DNA of 40,434 nt from UBA7396 sp034675265 (GTDB taxonomy: Bacteria > Patescibacteriota > Gracilibacteria > BD1-5 > UBA6164), in the NCBI GenBank assembly GCA_034675265.1, contig JAUCDK010000008.1, forward strand, positions 1 to 40,434, in the 5' to 3' direction. Made by a program: the position numbers and the translations under genes. The first letter of the stretch is position 1, and every line of letters starts with the position of its first letter. The notes beneath the pieces were generated by a model. That model searched no databases. It saw only the letters and a list, made by a program, of their open reading frames with translations, and was not told where the DNA came from. Shown here one piece after another: positions 32,142 through 40,370 of the stretch.

Positions 32142-33164
32142 TTATTCAGCAATAAGTAAATTTTTAATAGTTCTTTCGAAATCTGCTACTGGGTATGCTC
32201 CAGGAAGTTTTGCATATTCTCAAGTTTTTGTATTAATTAAAATATTTCCAGGTGTTCCTGTTACTCCAAAAGTTTCAGATCACATTTTCATATGAGTATC
32301 AATTTTTGAAGTATATTTTCCACTATCAATACAAGCTGTTAATTCATCATTATTTAAACCTTCTACTGCACCAGCAATTCCAGCTTTATCTTTTAATCCA
32401 TCTTTATATGCTTTTTTAATAGTTTCATACATTACATCTGTTCCTTTTTGGTCAGCTATACATTCAAGTATTACTGGAGCTTCTCTATTAAAAATTGCGA
32501 AATATTGATATGCTAAAGCAAGTTTATCTCCAAATTCTTTAAATAAAGTTGCGTGAGTTCCATCATTGTGAAGTTTTGCACAGTAACCACAGTTAATATC
32601 ACTGTATTCTACCCAAAGGATTTCAGCATTTTCATTTCCATAAATACGAGAATCTTTTTTAATAGCATCAAGAACTCCATCATTTAATACAAGAAAACCT
32701 CTATCACTTCTTTTTGCATAAGGATCATGAGTAGCTCCAACATCTAAGTTAAATAACCCAGTAGGTGTTTTTGTTAAATATTGTTTTAAATCAGATATGT
32801 TATCTGTATTTAATAAGAAAGCAGGAAGTTTTGTAATTTGATTTGCTTTCATAAGTTCTTCTGTTCCTGCATCTGAGAAATCAACTTCAGTAATTTTTGC
32901 AGAAGCAATTGCAGGGAATTGTTTTATACTCTCAAGAATATTTTGAGTTGGACAATCAGCACATTTTGTATCTCAAATAATAGTAAGTTCAATATCTTCT
33001 GGATTTACAGTAGTAGAAGTATTATTATTTGTATTTGTGCTTCCTGTGTTAAATCATTTTCCTACAAAAAAAGCAAGAACCGCAATAACAATAAGAAGTA
33101 TTATTATTACAATATATGGAGCATTACTTCCATTGTTTGAGTTGTTATTTTGAATTTCACTCAT
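32142..33164 (-). CDS. Membrane-anchored protein with two thioredoxin-like domains (DsbA-like)
   Basis: 340 residues. One N-terminal TM (about 17-36) places the rest outside the membrane, followed by an Asn/Thr-rich linker. The first thioredoxin-like domain has C68-A-D-C71 and the cis-proline in TKLPAF (Pro114). The second, DsbA-like, has C192-G-Y-C195 and GTPG with cis-Pro305. Two further cysteines (235, 278) are in the helical insert. It is probably an extracytoplasmic thiol oxidase or isomerase. The giant secreted protein upstream contains many cysteines and is a possible client, which is inference. The gene starts 24 bases behind tRNA-Arg without a promoter between them. Confidence 0.85.
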
Positions 33165-33188
33165 GTTACATAATTTATAAAATAAAAA

Positions 33189-33262
33189 TGGTACCCCCGA
33201 CAAGGATCGAACTTGTGTCTGTCCCTTAGGAGGGGACTGTTCTTCCACTGAACTACGAGGAC
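33189..33262 (-). tRNA. tRNA-Arg (CCT)
   Basis: A 74-base cloverleaf with encoded CCA. Anticodon loop CTCCTAA on stem GTCCC/GGGAC gives anticodon CCT, reading AGG. The acceptor stem GTCCTCG / CGGGGGT has three G-U pairs, including G1-U72. Confidence 0.9.
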
Positions 33263-33333
33263 ATAATAGAAGAAAAAGTAAAAATGTAAAATAAAAACAA
33301 CTTTACATATTTTACTTTATATTTTATAGTAAA

Positions 33334-33897
33334 TTAAATTTTTACCATCCAAACAACAACTAATACAATGAAGAGTAGAATAGTAGTTATAATAAGAATA
33401 TAGTTTAATTTTTTTTCTTCTTTGAGGTTATTATTTTTATTTTCTAATTCTTTTTTTGTATTTTCTAATTCTGAATGGAGAGAATTTTTTGATTCTTCTA
33501 ATAAAAATTGAGTTTTTTTGAATTCTATCATTGAAATAGAATTTTTTACTACTTCTTCCATTTTTCCAATTTTCATACTCAAATCTTTAATTTCTTCGTC
33601 TTTGAGTTTTATTTCAAATCTTAGTTTATCAAAAATAACTCAAAAATTTTCATCAATTTTTGCAGGAGTATAAGTTTTTTCTTCTTGATGAATTTCTTCT
33701 TTTGGTGGTATATTTCAAACAATAACTTCTTGTTTTTTATTCCCAATTCAAAGAAAGTTATTAATATCATCCTCATGAATATAAACAATTTTTCCTTCTT
33801 TTTTAGATCTCAGCTTTCCACCTCTTATATATCTATCAATACTTCTGGTTGAAATATTTAATATCCCGGCAGCTTCCTCTCTGGTAACTTTATACAT
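33334..33897 (-). CDS. Tail-anchored HTH (MerR/excisionase-like) protein
   Basis: 187 residues. Residues 1-49 form a helix-turn-helix of the MerR/HTH_17 type (VTREEAAGILNISTRSIDRY, then a GGKLRSKKEGKIVYI wing). A linker with IPPKEEIHQEEK follows, then a long charged coiled coil (about 95-158, ESKNSLHSELENTKKELENK), and a single C-terminal TM (ILIITTILLFIVLVVVW) with three residues after it. A DNA-binding head tethered to the membrane by its tail is unusual. It may be a membrane-bound regulator or a chromosome-tethering protein. It lies between tRNA-Met and tRNA-Arg on the same strand. The ATG at 33897 is used; the frame is open upstream to 33966, but that part is not domain-like. Confidence 0.8.
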
Positions 33898-34010
33898 ATG
33901 AAAAACAAAAAAAATAATTGCTTTGTAGCATAATGATAAAAGTAAATTTATCAAATTTTTCCACAAAAAAACACTTCTTTTTACAGAAATGTTTTTTAAA
34001 AAATTTATTT

Positions 34011-34087
34011 TGGTGTCAGTGAGTGGAATTGAACCACCGGCCTCGGGGATATGAATCCCGCGCTCTAACCAACTGAGCTACACTGAC
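34011..34087 (-). tRNA. tRNA-Met (CAT), elongator
   Basis: 77 bases with encoded CCA. Acceptor GTCAGTG / CACTGAC, anticodon loop TTCATAT, anticodon CAT. The last anticodon-stem pair is A31-C39, a mismatch. The GGATTCATA context is like elongator Met; tRNA-Ile2 is the alternative. Confidence 0.85.
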
Positions 34088-34095
34088 TTAAATTA

Positions 34096-34135
34096 AAAAG
34101 TATAAAGTGAGAGTGACTTCAATCTTTATACTTTT
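34096..34135 (-). terminator. Hairpin between tRNA-fMet and tRNA-Met
   Basis: Perfect 12-bp arms AAAAGTATAAAG and CTTTATACTTTT around 16 bases. On the minus strand a T-run follows. It is either an attenuator within the tRNA operon or a processing stem. A second, imperfect hairpin (TAGGG and TAGACA pairing with TGTCTA and CCCTA, 34234-34294) lies between tRNA-Glu and tRNA-fMet. Confidence 0.4.
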
Positions 34136-34150
34136 CACTTTTTATTTTTT

Positions 34151-34225
34151 TGGTTGCGGAGGTACGAATCGAACGTACGACCTCAAGGTTATGAGCCTTG
34201 CGAGATGCCACTTCTCTACTCCGCG
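34151..34225 (-). tRNA. Initiator tRNA-fMet (CAT)
   Basis: 75 bases with encoded CCA. Acceptor CGCGGAG / CTCCGCA leaves C1-A72 unpaired, the hallmark of the bacterial initiator. Anticodon loop CTCATAA. The anticodon stem CAAGG/CCTTG has only two of the three consecutive G-C pairs usual in initiators (29-41 is A-U). Confidence 0.92.
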
Positions 34226-34310
34226 ATAAATTTTAGGGATTACTAGACAATTTATAAGTTTTAAAAACTGTCTTTAACTGTCTACTAACCCCTAAATAAT
34301 AGTTTATTAA

Positions 34311-34385
34311 TGGCACGGCTACGGAGAATCGAACTCCGGTTACCGGGATGAAAACCCGATGTCCTAACCACTAGACGATAGCCGC
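34311..34385 (-). tRNA. tRNA-Glu (TTC)
   Basis: 75 bases with encoded CCA. Acceptor GCGGCTA / TAGCCGT, anticodon loop TTTTCAT on TCGGG/CCCGG, anticodon TTC. First of the leftward tRNA-Glu, fMet, Met series. Confidence 0.93.
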
Positions 34386-34416
34386 AAATTTTTACTTCCT
34401 TGCTGAAAGCTTGTTC

Positions 34417-34443
34417 ATTATATATATTTTTTTTTCTTGTCAA
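34417..34443 (-). promoter_or_regulatory. Promoter of the leftward tRNA operon
   Basis: On the minus strand: TTGACA (34438-34443), 15 bases, TATAAT (34417-34422), about 30 bases before tRNA-Glu. Both hexamers are perfect; the spacer is short. Confidence 0.7.
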
Positions 34444-34543
34444 ATTTTTTTTTATCAATATACTAAAAAAAATAATTGATAGGCAATCGTAGAGGTTTTT
34501 TACCACCATATTAATTATTCATTATAGTTATTAATTATTACCA

Positions 34544-35908
34544 ATGTTTATAGATGAAGTAAAAGTTACTCTTATTGCCGGAAAAGGATGAGATGGGGTT
34601 GTGACTTGGAGAAGAGAAAAATATATTCCTAAAGGAGGACCTCGGTGAGGAAATGGATGAAGTTGAGGAAATGTATATCTTCAAACAACATCAAATATCA
34701 ATACATTATCAGATTTCAGACATAAAAAAATATTAAAAGCTCAAGAAGGACAAAAAGGATGAACGAATCTTATGCAATGAGCTTGAGGTGAAGATTTAAT
34801 TATTTATGTTCCAGTTTGAACAATTGTAAAAAATGCACAAACTGAAAATGTGATTATTGATTTATCAGAAAATAATACGAAATTTCTTATCTGCCAATGA
34901 GGAAGATGAGGTTTTTGAAATGCCCATTTTACTACTTCTACAAGACAAGCACCAAGCTTTGCCGAAATTTGAGATATTTGAGAAGAAATTGAAGTAATTT
35001 TAGAATTAAAATTAGTAGCAGATATTGGAATTATTTGAGTTCCAAGTGCTGGAAAATCCACATTAATAGGAAATGTTACGAATGTAAAACCAAAAATTTG
35101 AGATTATCCATTTACTACATTAACTCCAAATTTATGAGTTTTAGATCATAAATGAAAAAGTCTTGTTTTAGAAGATGTTCCTGGATTGATTCCCTGAGCA
35201 AGTGAAGGAAAATGACTTGGAATAGAATTTTTGAAACATATTGAAAGAACAAAAGTTTTATTACATTTATTAGATTTATATAGACTTGATCAAGTGTTAG
35301 AAGATTATGAAAATATTCGTTATGAACTTTGAGCTTTTTCTCCTGATTTAGCAAAAAAAGAAGAAATTATTGTATTTTCAAAATGAGATTTACTCGATAA
35401 AGAAATGAAAGACTTTATTGTAGAGGAATTCTCAAAAAGATTTAATAAGAAAAAAGTATTTGTTATCTCAGCAGCAACTGGAGAATGAATTGAAAAATTA
35501 AAAGATTATTTAATTGATAATTTTTCTACTTCAGTGGTTGAACATGAACAAATTAAATTTATTAATCAAGAAGAACTAAGAGTTATTGATTTAAAACAAG
35601 TTGAAGATCCTAAAAATGTTGAATTAGAATATATGGGAGATTATCTTTTTAAAGCAAGTGGAAAAAGATTAGAACAAATTGTAAGAATGACAGATTTTTC
35701 AAATGACGAAGCTGTAATGAGAGTGTATGATGTTTTAGACAAACTTTGAGTAATTAAAAAAGTAGAAGCAAAATTACAAATAATTTTAGAAAATGAAAAT
35801 TTGGATAATAGTTTCTTCTTTGAATGAAGTGATAATAATTGATTTTCACCAAAAATTTTAGTAGTAAATAAAGAAATTCCACTAGAAAAATTAAAATATA
35901 ATTTGTAA
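34544..35908 (+). CDS. obg: GTPase Obg (CgtA)
   Basis: 454 residues. The glycine-rich Obg fold (1-158) contains GKGGDGVVTWRREKY and GGPRGGNGGSGGNVYL, with a high share of TGA glycines. The G domain has GVPSAGKSTL (165-174), DYPFTTLTPNLG (switch I), LEDVPGLIPGASEG (G3) and SKGDL in place of NKxD (G4). The C-terminal OCT domain (about 345-454) includes VMRVYDVLDKLGV. Obg acts in 50S assembly and stress signalling. A serine in G4 (FSKGDLLD) replaces the usual Asn, as happens in some CPR Obg proteins; nucleotide specificity may be altered. No clear terminator follows, only an 11-bp hairpin at 35952-35990 with a weak T-run. Confidence 0.95.
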
Positions 35909-35951
35909 TTCGAAGTGGTTTAAGAAAAACTTAATCTAACATTTGATTTTA

Positions 35952-36016
35952 AAGATATTATCAAAAAAATAAGATAATGGATAATATCTTGATATTTTCT
36001 AGTTTTTCATTATATT
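35952..36016 (+). promoter_or_regulatory. Hairpin and promoter before prfA
   Basis: AAGATATTATC (35952-35962) pairs with GATAATATCTT (35980-35990) around 17 bases. The -35 TTGATA (35989-35994) touches the right arm; after 16 bases comes TATATT (36011-36016). The hairpin may be a weak obg terminator or an operator. Confidence 0.5.
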
Positions 36017-36051
36017 AGAAACAAAATGATACTTATAATTAATAACATTTT

Positions 36052-37131
36052 ATGAAATTCAATTTAGATAATTTAGTAAAAGACTACGATAATTTAACTC
36101 AAGAACTTTCAAACCCAGAGGTATTTAAAGACCAAAAAAAAGTCAGAGATCTTTCTTCAAGAAAAAAACAATTAGAAGGAACGGTTGAATTGTATAAAGA
36201 ATATAAACAAGCATATCAATCATTAAATGAAGCAGTTGATATTCTTTATAATGAAAAAGATGAGGATATGAGAGAACTTGCAAAAATGCAAAAAGACGAA
36301 TCAGAACAAAGTATTGTAGACTTAGAAGAAAAAATTAAATATTCACTTCTTCCAAAAGATAGAGATGATGATAAAAATATTATAGTGGAAGTAAGAGCAG
36401 CAGCTGGTGGAGATGAAGCATCTTTATTTGCATCAGAACTTACCAAAGCATATATGTTATTTGCTGAAAATGAATGATTTAAAACAGAAATTTCAGAACA
36501 AAGTTTAAATGAAACATGATGAATAAAAGAAGTGATGTTTGAGGTAAAATGAGAATGAGCATACGCAAAATTTAAATATGAATCATGAGTACATAGAGTA
36601 CAAAGAATTCCAGAAACAGAAAGTAAAGGAAGAGTTCATACATCAACTATTACTGTTGCAATCATGCCAGAAGTTGATGAACTTGATATTGATATTAAAG
36701 AAGAAGATTTAGATATTAAAGCAACTCGTGCTTCAGGAGCAGGAGGGCAACACGTAAATAAAACAGACTCAGCTATTCATATGACACATATTCCAACAGG
36801 AATTTCAGTTTTTTGTCAGGATGGAAGATCTCAACATAAAAATAAAGAAAAAGCTTTTCAAATCTTGAGAAGTAAAATTTATGCAGTAGAGGAAGAAAAA
36901 AGAGCACAAGAAAGATGAGAACAAAGATTATCTCAAGTTTGAAGTGGAGATAGAAGTGAAAAAATTAGAACCTATAATTTTCCTCAAGACAGAGTAACAG
37001 ATCATAGAATAGGACAAAATTTTTCAAGTATTCCTCAAATTATGATGGGAAAACTTGGACATATTATAGATGCATTAGCATTAGCAGATGAACAAGCAAA
37101 ACTTGAAGCTGCTTCAAAAATTAGTGAATAA
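36052..37131 (+). CDS. prfA: Peptide chain release factor 1
   Basis: 359 residues. The stop-codon-reading tripeptide P-x-T is P187-E-T189 in RIPETESKGRVHTS, marking RF1 (UAA and UAG) rather than the SPF of RF2. The catalytic GGQ is 231-233 in ASGAGGQHVNKTDSA. Also seen are VEVRAAAGGDEASLFA, GVHRVQR and FPQDRVTDHRIG. With UGA reassigned to glycine, RF1 is the only class I factor expected. Its GGQ glycines use GGA and GGG, not TGA. The next gene follows after ten bases. Confidence 0.96.
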
Positions 37132-37141
37132 TTTAAAAGTT

Positions 37142-37585
37142 ATGTTTCAACCAATTTCAAGAGAAGAATATCATAAATTAAAATGACCAGGTAGATATGG
37201 AAAGGACAATTGTCCTTTTTGTAATGTTTCACAAAACAATTCTATTATATGGGAATGAAAATATTGGTACATTCTTCATTGTCTTTCTTCTTATTCAGGA
37301 GACCATAGACATATTATGGCTGTTCCAATAGAGCATATACAGTTTTCTTATGAATTATCAAAAGAACATTTTGAAGAATTATGACAAGTTCATACTATTG
37401 TAAGGGATTTTTTTGGAAAAGAGGAATATTTTTCTTTCACCAGAGAATCTATGCAAAATGAAAATTCAAGAAGTGTAGAACATTTACATATGCATTTTTT
37501 AGTTTGAGATTTAGAATGAAAATTTTTAAGAAAAATGTTAGAATTGCAATGATTTCCTATTACACAAGACTTAAAAATAGATTAA
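37142..37585 (+). CDS. HIT-family protein with CxxC zinc motif
   Basis: 147 residues. An N-terminal CPFC (about 24-27) could bind zinc. The HIT histidine triad is EHLHMHFLVGD with His114, His116 and His118, and GDHRHIMAVPIEHI precedes it. HIT proteins hydrolyse or transfer nucleotides from phosphoramidate, AMP-protein or dinucleoside substrates; the GDHRHI/HxHxH pattern is near the galactose-1-phosphate uridylyltransferase-like and Hint groups. Substrate cannot be told. It is probably cotranscribed with prfA. Confidence 0.85.
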
Positions 37586-37664
37586 AACTTGATTTATTAA
37601 TCAAAAAAAATATATTGAAACAGATGTATCAATAAAGGATATGTACAATAAAATTTAATCAATA

Positions 37665-39575
37665 ATGGAGATGGCACAAGAGAATTCAAACTACTGAGCT
37701 GAAAGTATCCAAGTCTTAGAATGACTTGAACCAGTAAGAAAAAGACCTGGGATGTACATCTGATCAACAGATGAAAGATGATTACATCACCTTGTTTGGG
37801 AAATTGTTGATAACTCGATAGACGAAGCAATGGCATGACATTGTGATACTATTATAGTTACGTTGTGAGTTGACGGAAGTTGTATGGTGGAAGATAATGG
37901 AAGATGAATTCCTACAGCACTTCACCCAAAAACATGAAAATCATCTCTTGAAACTATATTAACGGTTTTACATGCTGGGTGAAAATTTGGTTGAGGCGGA
38001 TATAAAGTATCTTGAGGACTTCACTGAGTATGATCATCAGTAGTAAATGCACTTTCAACTCGTATGGAAGCTACTGTTGAAAGAGAAGGGAAAAAATTCT
38101 TTCTTGCTTTTGAAAAATGAATTACTCAAGGTGATATTGAAGTAATAGGGAAATCAAATAGAACATGAACTATTATTAAATTTTGGCCAGACGCAGAAAT
38201 TTTCAAAATTACCACTATTTTTGATTATACAACTATTCTTAATAGACTCAGACAACAAGCATATCTTACAAAATGAATTACATTAAAAATTATTGATGAA
38301 AGATCATGACAAAGATATAAATTCTATTTCGAATGATGAATTAAATCATACGTAAACTTTCTTAATAAAACAGAAGAACCAATTGGGGAGATATTTTATG
38401 TAGAAAAAGAAAAAAATGATATATTCGTTGAAGTATCAATGCAATATAATAAAGAATATTCAAATAACATCATTTCTTTTGTAAATAATATTCATACTCC
38501 AGAATGAGGTTCTCATATGGTATGATTTAGAACAGCTCTAACAAGAACTATAAATAAATATGCAAGAGATAAAGGAATTTTAAAAGAAAAAGACGCAAAT
38601 CTTACTAATGAAGATGTTATAGAATGAATTACTACAGTTATTTCAGTAAAAGTAGTTGATCCTCAATTTGAATGACAAACAAAATCAAAACTTTGAACTC
38701 CAGAAGCAAGAGGAGCAGTAGATAGTGTATTTTCAGAAAAATTTTGAGAATTCTTAGAAGAAAATCCATCAGCTGCAAAAGCAATCATTGAAAAAGTATT
38801 CTTGGCTGCAAAAGCAAGACTCGCTGCTCGTGCTGCTAGAGATACAATTATCAGAAAAGGGGCTCTTGAATGAATGACACTTCCAGGGAAATTAGCAGAT
38901 TGTTCTTCAAGAAAACCAGAACTTTCAGAGCTTTATATAGTCGAGGGAGATTCAGCCTGAGGTTCAGCAAAACAATGAAGAAATAGAGAGATTCAAGCAA
39001 TTCTTCCATTAAGAGGTAAAATTCTTAATACAGAACAAGCAAGAATAGATAGAATATTTGGAAATCAAGAAATTAAAAATCTTATTATTGCACTTGGAAC
39101 TTCTGTTGGAGAAACCTTTGATGTTTCAAAATTAAGATATCATAGAATTGTTATCATGACAGATGCAGATGTTGATGGGGCACATATTAGAACACTACTT
39201 CTTACTTTTTTCTTTAGATATTTGAGATGAGTAGTTGACGGAGGATATTTATATATTGCACAACCACCACTCTATAAATTATCAAAAGGAAAACAATCAT
39301 GGTATGTATATTCAGATGAAGAAAAAGAAAGAATTATTTGAGAACATTGAATTACATGAGAAAATATTCAAAGATATAAAGGTCTTGGGGAAATGAATCC
39401 TGAACAACTTTGGGAAACTACTATGGATCCAGAAGTAAGAAAAATGTACAAAGTAACTATTGAAGATGCTAAAAAAGCAGATGAGATATTTAAAGTACTT
39501 ATGTGAGATGAGGTAGCGCCAAGAAGAAGATTCATTCAAACAAGGGCAAAACAAGTTAAAAACTTAGATGTATAA
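37665..39575 (+). CDS. gyrB: DNA gyrase subunit B
   Basis: 636 residues, the short form without the proteobacterial insert. The ATPase domain has VLEGLEPVRKRPGMYIGST, EIVDNSIDEA, VEDNGRGIP and [27 protein letters not shown] (about 337) carries the ATP-contacting lysine. The TOPRIM domain has EGDSAGGSAKQGRNR (427-441), ILPLRGKILN and MTDADVDGAHI (about 497). The end is RRRFIQTRAKQVKNLDV. EGDSAGGSA and IRTLLLTFFFR favour GyrB over ParE. ATG 37665 is used; ATG 37671 in the same frame is equally possible. A TACAAT at 37644-37649 may be its -10. Confidence 0.95.
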
Positions 39576-39586
39576 TTATATTAAAG

Positions 39587-39617
39587 AAAAGCCATTCATA
39601 CTGAATGAGCTTTTTTT
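39587..39617 (+). terminator. Terminator of gyrB
   Basis: Stem AAAAGC-CATTC / GAATG-A-GCTTTT with one bulged A, loop ATACT and a seven-T run. Between here and the tRNA promoter (39618-39722) I see only A/T-rich sequence and a weak hairpin with T-run at 39673-39692. Confidence 0.75.
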
Positions 39618-39722
39618 GTTCAAATAAAATATACAGAATGAATAGAATAGTAAAAATATTAGAATATATAATGGCTTATTTAAGCTATTTTTTATAAATG
39701 ACAAAAAAATGTTAAAAAACCT

Positions 39723-39750
39723 TTGACATTTAGTAAAAAAAAAATACAAT
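39723..39750 (+). promoter_or_regulatory. Promoter of the rightward tRNA cluster
   Basis: TTGACA (39723-39728), 16 bases including ten A, then TACAAT (39745-39750). Start near 39757, leaving a leader of about 65 bases before tRNA-Asn. Confidence 0.8.
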
Positions 39751-39822
39751 TCTTCTCGCTTCATTAGGAAATGTCATAGATGCAAGATGTTACTCCTTAA
39801 GAATGTAAGCATTACTAAATAT

Positions 39823-39897
39823 TCCTCCATAGCTCAGCGGTAGAGTAGATGGCTGTTAACCATTTGGTCGTTGGTTCGAATCCAACTGGGGGAGCCA
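39823..39897 (+). tRNA. tRNA-Asn (GTT)
   Basis: 75 bases with encoded CCA. Acceptor TCCTCCA / TGGGGGA, anticodon loop CTGTTAA, anticodon GTT. Confidence 0.94.
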
Positions 39898-39979
39898 TTT
39901 TTATATTCAGACTACGAATATAAAAATGATAAAAAACAAAAAGAAATATATTGTACATTAAAATGTCTTATTAATATCT

Positions 39980-40067
39980 GGAGAGATGGCAGAGTGGTCG
40001 ATTGCACCGGTCTTGAAAACCGGCATGGCGAAAGTCATCTAGGGTTCGAATCCCTATCTCTCCGCCA
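39980..40067 (+). tRNA. tRNA-Ser (TGA)
   Basis: 88 bases with the long variable arm of tRNA-Ser and encoded CCA. Anticodon loop CTTGAAA on CCGGT/ACCGG gives anticodon TGA, reading UCA. It does not read the UGA codon. Confidence 0.94.
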
Positions 40068-40127
40068 TTAAAAATAAAGAAGTAAAAAAAGTTAGAAGTG
40101 AAATATATTCTAACTTATAATTTTTTT

Positions 40128-40218
40128 GGAAGGGTGCCTGAGTGGCTGAAAGGGCTCCCCTGCTAAGGGAGTGTACCTATTATAGGTACCGTGGGTTCGA
40201 ATCCCATCCCTTCCGCCA
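40128..40218 (+). tRNA. tRNA-Ser (GCT)
   Basis: 91 bases, long variable arm with a clear stem (GTACCTA / TAGGTAC), encoded CCA. Anticodon loop CTGCTAA, anticodon GCT, reading AGC/AGU. Confidence 0.94.
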
Positions 40219-40238
40219 TTTGCTTCCATAGGAGACAA

Positions 40239-40314
40239 GGGCCTGTAGCTCAGGGGTTAGAGCAGTCGGCTCATAACCGATTGGCCGTTGGTTCAATTCC
40301 AACCAGGCCCACCA
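40239..40314 (+). tRNA. tRNA with anticodon CAT, probably tRNA-Ile2
   Basis: 76 bases with encoded CCA. Acceptor GGGCCTG / CAGGCCC with G1-C72, anticodon loop CTCATAA on GTCGG/CCGAT. The CGGCTCATAACCG context resembles tRNA-Ile2, whose C34 is converted to lysidine to read AUA. Elongator Met is the alternative; with the initiator and the tRNA at 34011, the window holds three CAT tRNAs, the number expected for a full set. Confidence 0.85.
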
Positions 40315-40370
40315 TCTTATAAAAATAAAGTTAAAATTAAGTTTGACATTTAAGATTATTTTTATAAGAT
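40314..40370 (+). promoter_or_regulatory. Promoter inside a 15-bp inverted repeat at the window edge
   Basis: Arms ATCTTATAAAAATAA (40314-40328) and TTATTTTTATAAGAT (40356-40370) are perfect complements. Between them lies TTGACA (40343-40348); 16 bases on, TAAGAT (40365-40370) is inside the right arm. It may drive an RNA gene beyond the window; 40371-40434 holds nothing I can identify. Confidence 0.5.

Noticed and set aside
33189..34385. Integrated element at a tRNA locus because an excisionase-like HTH lies among tRNAs
   Set aside because: No integrase, no direct repeat of a tRNA 3' end and no compositional break; the HTH protein also has a membrane anchor unlike excisionases.
37592..37615. 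Terminator TTGATT-TATT-AATCAA after the HIT gene
   Set aside because: The hairpin is followed by A rather than T on the plus strand, so it does not fit a rightward terminator.
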